The notes under the pieces were generated by a model. That model ran no database searches. It was not told the DNA's origin and was given only the letters and a program-made list of their open reading frames with translations. A stretch of DNA of 64,000 bases from Trichostrongylus colubriformis (taxonomy: Eukaryota > Nematoda > Chromadorea > Rhabditida > Trichostrongylidae): NCBI GenBank assembly GCA_963978905.1, contig OZ022259.1, forward strand, positions 19,504,068 through 19,568,067, written 5' to 3'. Shown in pieces: positions 12,054-23,368 of this stretch (position 1 is the stretch's first letter; every line of letters begins with the position of its first letter). Both the position numbers and the translations under genes were made by a program.

Positions 12054-12541
12054 GGGATCTTCCACTGAAAAATGAGTTTTCCTGTTACCCATATATTATG
12101 TTGTATTTGCTTAATGTGTACTGCGTGCTAAGTTCCAGGCGAAAAAAAAAGTGAATTCGGCTAAGATACAACACCACAAATTCGGCAGGCAGGGCCTACG
12201 AGCAAGTGCCCACCCCGTCGTCCGCCGCCGTCAAAAATGCAGTGTGGGAACGGAAGGTTTCCTAAACAGTCCCACCTCCGTTCCTAAGTGAGGCGGACGA
12301 CGGGACGGGACCTTTACTTGAAGGCCCTGCCTAGCCGGACGAGAATTTGTGGAGCCGTATCTTGGCCGATTCCTCACTTTTTCTACTTGAAGGCCCTGCC
12401 CAGCCGGACGAGAATGTGTGGAGCCGTATCTCGGCCGATTCCTCACTTTTTCGCGTGGAGCACTGCATGCGGCCTTTATTAGGCAAATATAACATAAACA
12501 TATGGGTAACAAAGAAACTCATTTTCCGTGGACGATTCCTT
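12054..12541. mobile_element. Inverted-repeat MITE, GGAATCGTCCACGGAAAA family, copy 3
   Basis: The right end CATTTTCCGTGGACGATTCC and arms with GCCGTATCT-GGCCGATTCC match copies 1, 2 and 4. One arm segment (TACTTGAAGGCCCTGCC-AGCCGGACGAGAAT) is duplicated in tandem at about 12314-12370 and 12383-12440, so this copy is longer than the others. Confidence 0.82.
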
Positions 12542-12711
12542 TGAAAATGGACATAAAAGCCGGCTATACCACGACACCCCGCACAGCACGCGTGCATCGA
12601 TCGAGCGAGCGTGAAAATCGGTGTTTATGTTTTTGTATAAAAAAAATCGGGTACTGTACTCATGACGACAAAGAAAGCACACGATTGAGTAGAACAAATA
12701 ATTTTGAGCTG

Positions 12712-15700
12712 CTAAGCACTGTGCTCGTCTATGAAACCGACATCACTGAGAACCGGATTATGTGCAAGTGTTAGCAATTGAACCCTATGAGTTTGTGGAA
12801 GTGACACCGTTCGTACCACCACCTTTTTAATTTGTAACGGTTCTTGTGCTGCAGAACCAGCAGTTTCTTGACTCCTAAATGTTGTCACTGGAAAAGGTGA
12901 AGGATCTACTGGATCGACGTTGTTCTGAGAAGATGTACAAAGAGTGGACACAGTCATTTGCGAAGCTGTGCCACTGACAGGCTGCTGTAGCGTTGGAGAG
13001 CCGATGGATTGCCATTCAATCTGTAAACAGAGGCTGAACAAGCTATACTGGAGAGGTAAGACAAATTGTGATGGCAAAAAGCACGATGAATTAGTAACAT
13101 TTTAAGCACTACCGAAGCTGCCTCAACAAAATCACAGTGCAGTGCTTGGTGCCTTCGGGTTCACCGGGCAATTTTCGGTAAGACACCCTCACCCAATGTT
13201 GTTCATAACATATAAAGACAGTAAATGTAAGTTTTTTCTCAACCCGCATAGAAGCCTACCACGTCCTTGCAGTACAGACTGCAAGTTGTTTTTTAACATG
13301 CATAGAAGCTTATTACGCCTTTGCAGTATTGTGCCACTACCAAATGTAACCAGTTAGGCTTGAGTTCTTCTCAATTGCACTGCCGGGTTCGCATAAAACA
13401 TTTGAGACGAGAACGTTCCTGCTTCAAAGTCAGACCAAACCACTAATTACTTGTAATATTGAACATTGTGATAATCGTCTGCCACGAAATTTGGAAGAAG
13501 ACTATAAAGGCTTGCGAATTTACTGAAGGCTATGGCAGATGAAGGAAGCGACCCTTCCACTTGAATAAGCACCCAAAATCGCTCATATTTCCAGTTCACA
13601 TATTCACATGAAATACTCACGAAAGCTGCGATTTAGTAGCATATCCAACCGGTAAGAACCAGTTCTTTTATTGTAGAACCAAAAACGACACTGCTTTGAG
13701 ACCTGTGGGTTGCCAGCAGTTCCTATGTACACCTGGTAGCAACAATTTTCGTCTGATACTATATGCCGTTTCTCCCCTTTGTAGCCATGGCTTTTCACTT
13801 GAATTTCAGCAGACACCGGTCAGTCCGAATTCAAAAGTGACCTTTGCGTAGTGCAGCGAGATTCCATATTCTCAGTAAATGGTCATAGGTACGTAGGTAT
13901 GACCAGCTTTTTCCAATCGCTATTTTCAGCCAGATATGTAGAAAATGATGTACATCCCGAAAACCGGCGCCTACCGCGTCTCTGACTGAACACTTACAAA
14001 TCATTATGCTCAGAACCGCCGAAAATTCTTTGAAATTGATATAAGCCATACTGCTAGTTTGGCTCAAAGGCACACCACGCGATAATCACATTAGTGTCTT
14101 TCTTTCTTGGAGCAAGTAGGTCCCTAGACAGGTGCTCTGGCTGCACTCTTGTTGCGGCTTGATCGTGCATCCTCGCGGCGATAGGCGCGCTCTACCCGAG
14201 CCGAGTTGAGCCCACCGAGCCGAATCACACCTGGCCTTAGACGAACAAATTCCCAACGTGGCTCTCATGTGGAGAAGGAAATCTGCGATAAGACAAGATA
14301 AGGCAACGATTTCAATAGCGAAGGTAGCTTCAACAGGGAAGATCAGGTGATATCGTAGCATTTTGCGCGATATCATCGAGCAAAAGCTCTTCTACAGTCT
14401 CCAATACTCGTACGATGACTGAATACAGGGAGCTTTATTTTTGGTGATTGAGGAGATTTGATTCATTTTTCTTCACTGGTGGGTAAAGGAGGGCCTTTAA
14501 GTCCAGCATTACGCGCGCTAATTCTCACAAGTTATCGCGAGGTGTGCCTTTAATGCTAATTTTAAAAATCATTATCCTCCTGCCTCTAGAGTTGATGCAA
14601 ATGCCTTAACATGCTACATACTTGCCAATTCCACATGGGTGGCCGGTAAACCCGAGTCTCGAAGTTTTGGTGGGTGCCTATGACTCCTCGTGTGGCGAAG
14701 GGCATCATAGCCGGCTGATGGGACGCTTGTCAAGGTCACGCATTACAGCTTCCAAGGCAGGAGAGCCAGTTCTTTTAAGAACTATCTCCAATAGTCCATA
14801 CCATACATCACTTCTAGCGTGCTACATGTATTAGGTTGTACCAAAAGACTTGCAGGATTTTTCCAAAAAAAAAATCATTAACTCTTGTTTACTTCAAGAC
14901 AGGTCTACACGGTTCAGGAATATGGTAGGACGTTCTCTAAGCTTTCTAGAAAATACATATTGACCCACCAGATTCCGTCGAGAGAGCTACAATGCCCGTT
15001 GTCGATACCCACCCAACTCGCGGTGTCATCTATTATGAGCGGTCTTGCGGCACCAAAACGACGGAAGCTTGCCACTCCATCAGCGCTGCATTGGGCAGGG
15101 GATATGTGAGCTACGTGACCGTGCGCCGCTGGTTCATCCTTCAGCAACGGCGAGATTGACATGAAAGACAAACCACGCTTGGGACGGTGCTGGTTCTGGG
15201 ACGCGGAAGGAATGCTTTTCCGCGAGGTGCTGGTACAAGGCGAGACAGTCACCGCTATCGTATGCACCCAGCAGCTCCAGCAGCTCGCCGTCGCTGTTCG
15301 AGAAAAGCGCCGGAGAAGGGCTGCGGTCACCCTCCTTCATGACAACGCCAGCTCCCACGTCGTGAAGAGTAACATGCCGAGCTACACGAGCTCGGCTGGG
15401 ATGTCCTACCTCACCCGCCATACCCTCCAGACATAGCCCCTACCGACAATCACCTTACCCATCCTCTTGAATCCTTCCTGGCCAAGAGAGAATTCGTTAA
15501 TTGTGACTTGCACAAAGGCGATCGCTGACTTCTTCGACTCTCATAACCCACAGTTCTAGGAGGAGGGAATCAACGATTCGCCTATGAGGGGGCACAGTGT
15601 TGTCGATAACAATGGTGAATACGTTGTTGCCTATTTGTCGTTTGTTGGAAGAAATAATAAAAGCGATGATTGGAAAAGACTTACAAGACTTTTGGGACAA

Positions 15701-18700
15701 CCTAATACTACCGCCTACCTTACAAGGGAAGGTATTTTACTTCCCATGGAACTTTGAAATGAGACCCGGAGCGATCGATAGAGCTTCGAACGCTGATTAT
15801 AACTGTGAAAACCAAAATTGTCAAATGGCATCCTGAAGCGAGTTACGAGGGGTCAAAGTTTACCTGTGACACCTCATTGGCGAGGCACTTTGCCATTAGA
15901 CGGTTTGTTGAAATGGCCATTTGCAATGAGACACATACCACTGTACGCACTTTTAAATGCTGATCTCAAATCTGCATTCAGAATCTGTCAAACAATTACC
16001 TGAATGCATTTCATGGTATGTTTGGGAGCCCCATAGCGCGCGAGCCATACGTTTTCACGCAAAGCCAGTGTGATTTTCGTGTTCAGGGGATCAAATTACC
16101 CGTGTGTAGGTTGGGACACACGAATCTAGGCCGTGACCCTGTAACAGCCTGTGGCCTTTGACCTAAGCCTTAAATAATTCAGACAATTTGTTCATGTAAT
16201 CGTGTCCTCCTTGCAAGTCTGTTCCGTTGTATAGTCAAATTGGCTGAATTATTCATGTCACAGGGCAAAGGCCACAGGCTGTCACAGGGTCACGGCCTAG
16301 ATTCGTGTGTCCCAACCGTCACCCAAATTACCCTATGGGACATGTTTTCAGCCAATTCGAGAATTTGATCAAATCTCGGAAAAATTGATAGGCTATTGGC
16401 TGGCAACCCATTTAACAAAGAAGTCGTTGACCCTTGCCCAGCAAATGCTCTTATCTGGCGCATGTTACGTGCGTTTAGTGTGATGGGCAAGTGTGATAGG
16501 TATGTTTAGGTTATCTTGTTCAGCTTGCAGGATTTTTTGTGGAAGGAAATTCAAAAACTCCTACTTAAAGGCACAGTTCACGATAATATGAGGACCTTGG
16601 TTCCATCAGCGAGTAGATAGCCCTTTCCACAAGGGCAAAGCATGTGCCTCATATGGCGCGAGAGTGGGTGCTTAACGCGTAAGGAACATGTAAATAAGAT
16701 GACGGCCACCGCCTCAAGATGGCCCACACCCATCTTCGATTCAACCAGCTGGTGAGCGGTGGCTTTAACGCGTATGAGAAGCATAAGATAAGAAATGATA
16801 GGAGATACTCCCGTTGTAAAAACAACCTTATCGGATAATATTATGAAAAAACATGTCCAAATATTACTTGCTTTTAAGCTGCAAACTCGTCGAGTCCGAA
16901 GGCCAAAAACACTTCATTTTTGAGGTTTTCGAAAAGTTTCCCCGTTTTTTCTCAACACTTGTGTTGTTTAGCACTCCTAGGGTCTTTATGGAGCGCGACG
17001 AGGCACGAAAATTATCGTGAACTGTGCCTTTAACCCCTGGCCACCCCTGATTTTCCGAAGTTGGGCCAAAAACTGGATTCGGCTGGAAATTTGCACAGAG
17101 GGGTAATTCGACCCCTTACGCGCGAATATCATATAAAAAAACGTTTAGAAGTGAAAGAAAAGCACTTACTGACATTGAAACACAAAATTCAAAAAAAGCC
17201 GCATCGGCGGAAAGTAAACCCACGGCCTCGCTCATGCAGAATCGCGGCACTACCACTGGGCCATGGAAGCCATTACTGGCTCCGTCTAGTCATGCTGATT
17301 ACGAAGCGCTTCGCCATTGAGATGTCACAGGCAAGTCACAGGCAAACTTTGACCCCTCGTAACTCGCTTCAGGATGCCCTTTGGCAATATTGGTTTTCAC
17401 AGTTATAATCAGCGTTCGAAGCTCCATCGATCTCCCCGGGTCTCATTTCAAAGTTCCATGGGAAGTAAAATACCTTTCCTTGTTAGTATCAACTAATTAT
17501 TTTCCAATGGCTACCTTCTACTTTAAAAGCCTGTTGTTATCAGTACCTTGCTTCATTCATTAGTTTGATTCAGTTCCAGTTGTTACACATCCGACTAGAT
17601 CTTCAGGTCTAATATTATCAGCTGGTAATTAGCCTAAACATTGCTTAAGTACTGTTGAGTTTTTTCTTTAATATTATTCTAACGATTTTGTCTTGGGTAA
17701 TGGCACATCTAGTGACGTAATGAAATAAATAAATAAGCCAAAAGGATTAAATTAGCTCCCAGCGGATTAGTGACCGATACAAATGCAAATAAGGAGGCAA
17801 AAGCACAAGCGTTTAACGGCATTGTAATGAGTCGGCAAAAACGAATAAGCATAACAAGTATCAGTCACGCACAGCACACTTACCATACAACGACACAGCC
17901 GCAACGACCAACCTTAGAACGAGTCACTGCCCGATCAGCTGCCCATTGCGCGTCAAATGCCGTCGCTCCAAAATGTTCCCGGAGACGTTGTCGTTCATTT
18001 GTGGCGTGCTTAAACAGTGACAACTTAGATGTTTCAATGCAGGAACCTCAAGGACAAGGAATGGGACATACTCCAAACTAATCTGCTACAGACTGCTTTT
18101 GGTGCTAATGTAGTTCGGAAGGGAGGCACTTCTCTATACCTAGGCACTCTTTATACTTCTTTATACGTCCGGAGATAATTTTACCTAGGCTTTTTGTCTG
18201 AGCCTTGTTCAAAAAAAAAGAAACCCCTACCCCTCATCAGTAAGACTTAAGCAAAGATATACACCCGAGAGTACAAACTTATGCTTAAGAGAGGTAGAGG
18301 ATGAGGGAGGACTGCGGAAATCAACCCCCCCCCCCACTTTAAAAGAATCGTCAACAAACTGTATTTCTAACGTCGGCCACATGCAAAGTTTAATGCGGAA
18401 ATGTGAATCTGGCTAGGATACAGCGCCACAAAGTCCCGGCCGGATGGGCGGGGCCTACGAGTGCCCACCCCTTCGTCCACCGCGGTCGTAGACGATATGT
18501 AACAACAAGTCAAGTAAACAGTTCCATTCTGCGGTTTCAACCGTGGCAGGAGACGGGACGGAGCTTTTACTCGGAAGCCCCGCCCACCCGGCCGAGAACT
18601 TGGAGAGCTGTATCTCAGCCAAATTCTCACTTTTCGCGTGAAACATTGCATGCGGCCCTTATTAGAGAAATACAACATAAATGTATTTATTTGTAACAAA

Positions 18701-21700
18701 TAAACTCATTTTCCCGTGGACGATTCCTTAAGCTCCGTATCGCCGTGATGCGACGTATGCCGATGCTAGAGTAGCCCTGGAGGGAGTGACAACGTTGGCC
18801 TTGTCGTCCGGCCCACCTACTTCAGTAATGCAGAGGGAGCGATAGTACGTCCTCAGTGAGGCCAGCGCTAGGAAATGATCGCTGTTCTTGGGTTTTTGAC
18901 CGTTTCATTTCGTTATTTATCTATTGCTGCTGCAAGGCTTGACCGCGAGTCAATTCATATGAGAGACTACTGTTACTTAATAGTAAATTTAGAGTGCCGT
19001 AAAATTACCGCGACACTGAACAATTAGGCAGAACAGCCAGGCTGGATTACTAGACCGCGAAAGAAAATCGAGGGGCAATAGGATAATGAGAATTATAACG
19101 GCCCGTGGCCACTTTCAGATTATCCAGTGGACTGTCAAGCAGTGTTGAAGAGAAAAAGAGTGTAAAAATGACAGCGTAAGACTTGGAAAGAGCGATCCGA
19201 AGAAAAAGCTCTGCGAAAGAATTAGCAACAAAAGAGAAGACGCTCGGATAAGGAAGGAAACGACAGAAGATCATACCGTGGAAGAGAGACGGAGTGGCAC
19301 ATAAATTAGTAATCAAATACGGTCCAAAAAAGATAAGGAACTATTGGGTAGTCGAAAAATTTTTTTTTTCGTTTTTGAAGCAATTCGTTTTTACACTTTA
19401 TCACAAAACAGAGAGCATACTATGAAACAGGGTGATCACCATCTTGTTCTACCACTCTTCGCCACCATTCAAGCAAACTTGCTATGCCATCGTAGAACTT
19501 ACCTGGCTTTGACTTGAAGAAGTTGCAAACCACCGTTCCATGTCATTTTCATTATCAAAGGTTTTTCTTTGAATGGCATCAGATAGGGGAAGGAAAAGAT
19601 GTTAAAGGAACCGGAAGGGGGTCCGAAACAAGAGAAATATACAAAGAAATGAGCATTTCGTAACGAACGCAGAAGGTTAGAAGCGATAATCGGTGAAAAA
19701 ACCCGAACTCAAAAGTGCATCGCTGCGGTGTGTATTCGCGCCTCATTCGCATCATCGCACTGGCGTTCCGAGTTGTCCGCTGTAGGAGACGGCCGCGGGC
19801 CAACTTTAGTTGTAGCACCTGACTCCCAGCGCAGTGGAGTGGCCATTCCCAACTACATTAACATTCATGTAAGTACATCTAGAAACAATATAAGAAAGAA
19901 CAAAGGAGAAGGTAAAAGGAATGAACAACTTTATAATGGAAACATCTTCTCTTGGCACCATGCCAAGGCGTCAAATTGGCGAGTTTGTGCAATGGCGGTC
20001 ACTTTGAACTCGTCCACGATATAAGCTAAACCACGCACTGTGCGCCGGGTTTTTCTTCGGCAACACGCGGGGTCAGACACCAGACAGGTCAGAGTACGCG
20101 ACGCCAAAGCTCCTTCTCCGAAAAGGCTCAGGCAAATCCGAGAGACCCAGGCGGCGAAGGACGACATAGACGCAGGGTTACGCAATCACGGCCGGCGAAC
20201 AGTGCGTGCATCAGCTGCGATCCTCGTCCACACTACGTCTGTTCTACCGTAAGCCAAAATTACTCCCTTACGGTGTCTTTAATCCGATAGAGCAAGGTCA
20301 GGGCTATAAGGTGGATGGGGCAGCACTTCCCGTCTAGGCTCGAGAATTTTTTAGCGAGTCACTTTTGCTATATGTGGGCGAGCATTGTCGTGTGGAAAAG
20401 GATCGTGTCATGGTTCGGACGTTTCTCTGTGATTTTCGCGACCAGAATATACGGCTGCTGACAGTATACATAGGTCTGCTGTTAGTATAGTGTTGCAAGC
20501 CTGCACCCGCAATCGTTCGTTGTCGACCTCCGATGGACGCCCGAACAGGCCAGAATCTTTGACGTTGTAATTGCCCTCTCGAAAGCGTTCGAACCAAAGT
20601 TGTGCCACAAGTTCAGACATTGGACCCTCCTCGAATACAGCATTTATACGACGACTGGATTCGTTTGCCGAGAGGCCATATTTGAAATCATATCGTAGAA
20701 GGCCCCGAAAGTACTCCTTTGATATACTTAGTTTTTGCAGAAAAAGGTTATCCAGGAGATGGAAGACAATATACCTATAGATGCGTGTGGACTTGTACAA
20801 CATGGGTATGTACAGAAGAGATTGCTAGAAAGCAGTCTGGAGGGAAAAAAACGCGTATTTAAAAAAAAACTCGACTACCCTACATTTTAATATTTTCAGC
20901 AAAGGACAGGCATCAAAAATCGACGGTGAAAATGCGACTGCTTGTCCTAGCCCAGGATTCGAAAGAAAAATTTCACTAAGTGTAGATCAGAATAAGTTTC
21001 ATTGAAATATTAAAGTAGAAACCCACTCGATCTGCATAGGTGCACAGCTGCATTCGAAATCCAAAATTGGGATTGATGACTGGTCGTTTCTGCGATATCA
21101 GCGTTAGTGCATTGATAAATGACATGTCGCAAACAGTGATCAGGTATGCTGCTACTACGGTCGCACTTCGTGAAACACCTGCAAGGCAGTGGACAAGCAC
21201 TGCAGCTGAAAAGTTAACTCGTCTGATTGTAACACTTCAACAGAAGCACCCGGTCCAAAAAACCCCTCACAAACCATGTTGTAATCTTGCTGCATGGATA
21301 AACTTATTAGTTACGGAGAAGTGAGATGAAATATCAGACGATGAGCAGTCAGACAGCTGTATTCGCAGCACCTTAATCTTTCTGAGATACCTTCAGTATG
21401 ACAAAAGAAAGACAAAAAGAAAACAACCTCCAACTGATCGTGCATCGGATGGCTGGCTGTCAGGTCGTGCACGGAAACAACGTACTGCAAAAAAGACAAT
21501 TTTTGTTATCTAACGATAAAAGATAGTCCCTATGCTGACAGACGACATGGATGTGTTGCAAGTGTTCCGGTGATCAGTAAGGGGTCAGGTCACCCATGAG
21601 TGGGTTTACTTCACGAGACGATTGCTTCCTACCAGTTTCAAGGTCTTGGCTACGTAGCTGGTCTACTTATGTCAAAGAAGGGTCGAAGAATAAAGGCAGA

Positions 21701-22733
21701 TATTTGTGAAGTTAAATATGTAGTAAAATTGGATATTCGTTACTTCAATGATTGAGTTAGGGCATCTTCCATTATCTATGACGAAGGTGGAAGCTAATAA
21801 CTGTAACAGTCCATAATACAATGTTTTAGTCTCACAAGAATGTTAATTTCGTCATTTCTATTGTGAATTGCCCCTCACAAAACACTGATGACCTGACCTC
21901 TTGGAACACTGGTCGGAACACAACAAAATCCTTTGAACGTCTAACCACCATAACCTTTTCAGCTGCGCTCAAAAATAAAAACTGCTCAAAATTGCGCGCA
22001 AAGTAAAGCGCAGGACATCGGCATGGCTCTGAGGAAGTACTACGACGCATTTAGCTCGCACCCCGGACGCCGCGATGCTTTTTTTCTACCTTGAGGCCAC
22101 GGTCATACTCACCATCGTCAGGGCGTGGCTGCGTTCACATAAAGCGAGGCAGGGTGCACGGGGGAGGTGCAGAGATGACGCAGGCAACGAGGCAGGGTGG
22201 ATGCCGAGACGCAGAGATACGCAGCCACGTCCTTCCGCCGGCACCGCAAAAATGACCGCGGCAAACTTCGCGTGGTCACGTGTGGCGCGCAACGTAACGA
22301 ATGCGAGTTAGAGGCGAAGTAACAGTTGGGCTCGAGAACGGATTGCGCTGAACGAAGACTAGGACAACATAATGATCCAAGTACATACGGATACTTTGGA
22401 TGGAATCCATCGCGTGAAACGAAGGGCGACGCAACGCGACGCTATTCTTCCGTTCTAATGGCACACATCTAACTGCATTTCACTATAAGCAAAAGATAGC
22501 AGGCATAAGATAGACTTAAGCGCGATATACACACGATCATATTCAGCACGTTTTTTTTTTATAGTTTTCGTTTGTCGTGAAGACTAACTTTACAAAGAAC
22601 TCTTCCCAACGCGCTAGAGTAGTGTTATCAAGATAAATGAACAACTTACCTTTATGTGATTCTTCTTCAGCTGATCAGCATCAGTTGCATCGCGAAGACT
22701 GCCAAGATACAGATACGGTATAATTTCGTTCAT
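12712..22733 (-). CDS. DUSP22: Dual-specificity phosphatase, DUSP22/DUSP15-like
   Basis: Minus-strand exons: 22650-22733, 21428-21484, 21275-21377, 21027-21205, and a probable last exon 12712-13024. The first four splice in frame to about 142 residues: MNEIIPYLYLGSLRDATDAD, then VVSVHDL, then IQLSDCSSSDISSHF-FIHAAR, then LVHCLAGVSRSATVVAAYL. The Cys and Arg of HC-x5-R and the Asp of the SDC segment are the expected catalytic residues. NEIIPYLYLG, VSVHDL, HCLAGVSRSAT, ALT..RP..NPN.GF give the order of the small atypical DUSP22/15 group, cytoplasmic or membrane-tethered phosphatases acting on signalling kinases. The last exon starts at a good acceptor (TGTTTACAG) in the phase exon 4 needs (phase 0) and encodes a Ser/Thr/Gln-rich tail ending in a stop; its link across 8 kb is inference. 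The reading frame stays open upstream of the ATG to a TTTAG acceptor (GTEMNEII), so a further 5' exon, such as one carrying a myristoylation MG, is possible but not seen. Confidence 0.8.
13604..13810 (-). pseudogene. Unrecognised exon-like fragment inside the phosphatase intron
   Basis: A minus-strand frame reads KSHGYKGEKRHIVSDENCC, then YQVYIGTAGNPQVSKQCRFW and SYRLDMLLNRSF, and ends at a strong donor (TTTCGTGAGT). Composition and the donor look like an exon. The upstream side has no good pyrimidine-rich acceptor, the exon phase (1) does not fit the phosphatase exons, and a stop lies close upstream. It could be an exon of a small separate gene or a relic. The family is not recognised. Confidence 0.3.
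14066..14551. mobile_element. Family A MITE (AAAGGCACACC...CGATAA ends), intact copy
   Basis: The ends are AAAGGCACACCACGCGATAAT and TTATCGCGAGGTGTGCCTTT. Interior blocks (GAGCAAGTAGGTCC, GAATCACACCTGGCCT-AGACGAACA) recur at 51700-52050 and, inverted, at 9640-10032. It lies in the phosphatase intron. Non-coding. Confidence 0.85.
14831..15705 (+). mobile_element. Mariner element, degenerate, with both terminal repeats
   Basis: The ends are TTAGGTTGTACCAAAAGACTTG and, inverted, GACTTTTGGGACAACCTAA, flanked by TA on both sides (14829-14830, 15706-15707) as expected for mariner insertion. A plus-strand frame near 15161 reads RCWFWDAEGMLFREVLVQGE, then LLHDNASSH, and after a frame change WDVLPHPPYPPDIAPTDNHL. 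These are the mariner transposase catalytic blocks (HDNA-xx-H and PYSPDLAPxDYH types). At 875 bp it is shorter than the usual 1.3 kb, and frameshifts and stops make it inactive. Confidence 0.9.
16109..16317. mobile_element. TTGGGACACACGAATC palindromic MITE, best copy
   Basis: Arms of about 60 bp are nearly perfect: GGTTGGGACACACGAATCTA followed by GGCCGTGACCCTGT and AGCCTGTGGCCTTT, repeated inversely up to CGTGTGTCCCAACC. The loop contains TTCATGTAATCGTGTCCTCC. Related decayed copies lie at 10040-10275 and about 7180-7550. Confidence 0.88.
16567..17032. mobile_element. Family E MITE (AAAGGCACAGTTCACGATAAT ends)
   Basis: Exact terminal inverted repeats AAAGGCACAGTTCACGATAA and TTATCGTGAACTGTGCCTTT. 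The pattern AAAGGCAC-n-CGATAA is shared with families A and D although the interior is unrelated. It is nested in the foldback element 15720-17484. Confidence 0.85.
17485..18343. other. Phosphatase intron, no recognised feature
   Basis: Intronic or intergenic sequence. It includes a possible plus frame at 17770-18081 without similarity I recognise and a poly-C tract near 18326. I see no supported gene. Confidence 0.4.
18344..18729. mobile_element. Inverted-repeat MITE, GGAATCGTCCACGGAAAA family, copy 4
   Basis: AAAGAATCGTCAACAAAC at the left and TTCCCGTGGACGATTCC at the right, with arms CACATGCAAAGTTTAATGCG and CGCGTGAAACATTGCATGCG. A cytosine run precedes it. It lies in the phosphatase intron. 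Confidence 0.82.
18730..19340. other. Phosphatase intron between MITE and mariner
   Basis: No exon, RNA gene or recurrent repeat recognised. The minus-strand frame 19050-19316 is uninformative hydrophobic sequence without splice support. Confidence 0.4.
19341..20885 (-). mobile_element. Mariner element split by an unrelated insertion
   Basis: Short inverted ends GGGTAGTCGA-AA (left, near 19346) and TCGACTACCC (right, near 20875) bound the element. On the minus strand the N-terminal transposase part (20408-20803) reads SKEYFRGLLRYDFKYG, then VAQLWFERFREGNYNVKDSG and FGRPSEVD, the mariner helix-turn-helix and linker. Next come HDNARPHIAKVTR and LPHPPYSPDLALSD (20285-20405). The C-terminus (FDNENDMERW; FFKSKPGKFYDGIASLLEWW) resumes only at 19440-19575. 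About 0.7 kb (roughly 19580-20280) of non-mariner DNA interrupts it. Much of the catalytic core before HDNARPH is also deleted, so it is inactive. Confidence 0.88.
19590..20278. other. Unidentified insert inside the mariner
   Basis: This block has no mariner similarity and separates the PPYSPDLALSD block from the transposase C-terminus. It is GC-richer than its surroundings in 20030-20230 and has open frames on both strands (minus 19931-20185, plus 19728-20024) that I cannot assign. It may be another mobile element or a captured segment. Confidence 0.4.
22089..22262. mobile_element. GGCCGC-TCATACT family MITE, decayed copy
   Basis: GGCCACGGTCATACTCACC at the left and GCGTGGCTGCGTTCACA, GAGGCAGGGTG, AGAGATACGCAGCCACGTCC inside match the family (compare 27935-28122 and 46000-46166). 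It lies in intron 1 of the phosphatase gene. The open frames on both strands are repeat shadows. Confidence 0.65.
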
Positions 22734-23158
22734 TTCCGTCCCTAAACTACGAGTCTATTGTGAATCTTTTCTCGAGTAATCGAATTCCTCTCACCAAGCC
22801 TGTTTCGAAACCTTGACAGTGAAAATATTGCAGTGGCTCGAGGTGAGGAGGATGATGGAGTCAAGGCGGATCCGACCCTTCCACAAGGCGAAGCCGAGTC
22901 AATCATCAGCGATGCGTCGCTGGTGACCATACTGAAGCAAAAAGATATTCAGCAACACGTGCGATATTAGCTTTGACCAAACTACTTCGCTTTCCATTCT
23001 TTCTGAGTAGGAATGGCAAATTAAGCAAGTCCCCTTTCCCCTCTTTTGGTACATATAACACTGCTTGAATCACAGAAACGCATAATGAAAAGCCTAGACA
23101 AGCGTAAGTGAACTAATTCGCTTCCGAGTATTGTTGCGCCGCGAAGCCTCACGTCTAA
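22734..23158. other. Upstream flank of the phosphatase gene
   Basis: On the minus strand a TTTAG acceptor lies 9 bases before the phosphatase ATG (junction at 22743/22742), so either a trans-splice or an intron junction ends there. An unassigned minus frame at 22742-22930 has no recognised similarity. Confidence 0.4.
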
Positions 23159-23368
23159 GGCCGCTTCCATACTTTGCGCACCGACGCCGTCACGCGCGTG
23201 CCTGCGTCACGCGCGTGCCTGCGTCACGCGCGTGCCTGCGTCACGCGCGTGCCTGCGTCACGCGCGTGCCTGCGTCACGCGCGTGCCTGCGTCACGCGCG
23301 TGCCTGCGTCACGCGCGTGCCTGCGTCACGCGCGTGACGGCGTCGGTGCGCAAAGTATGGAAGCGGCC
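23159..23368. mobile_element. GGCCGC-TCATACT MITE filled with a 17-bp minisatellite
   Basis: The ends GGCCGCTTCCATACTTTGCG and CGCAAAGTATGGAAGCGGCC are perfectly inverse and flanked by TAA on each side. Between them the 17-bp unit CACGCGCGTGCCTGCGT is repeated eight times with almost no change (23191-23326), followed by a half unit. The expansion implies recent slippage or recombination. The open frames with CLRHARACVTRVPASRA-type periodicity follow from the repeat and are not genes. Confidence 0.92.

Larger units (their letters stand above)
15720..17484. mobile_element. 1.77-kb foldback element hosting two nested MITEs
   Basis: The left arm (from 15720: ACAAGGGAAGGTATTTTACT, CCCATGGAACTTTGAAATGA, GATTATAACTGTGAAAACCAA, CTGAAGCGAGTTACGAGG) is inverted at the right (about 17290-17484). 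Inner arm segments such as GGGGTAATTCGA-CCCC and CCGAAGTTGGGCCAAAAACT match the arms of the foldback at 52148-54135. Two other inverted-repeat elements lie inside it (16109-16317 and 16567-17032). The left end abuts the mariner end at 15705. No transposase is seen. Confidence 0.75.

Noticed and set aside
12231..12774. Cluster of overlapping frames on both strands with repeated KVRNRPRYGST-type peptides
   Set aside because: They follow the inverted and duplicated arms of MITE copy 3.
14914..15330. 138-codon minus-strand frame
   Set aside because: It is antisense to the mariner at 14831-15705.
23191..23340. Regularly spaced short repeats that could suggest a CRISPR array
   Set aside because: Units are head-to-tail without spacers, and the genome is eukaryotic.
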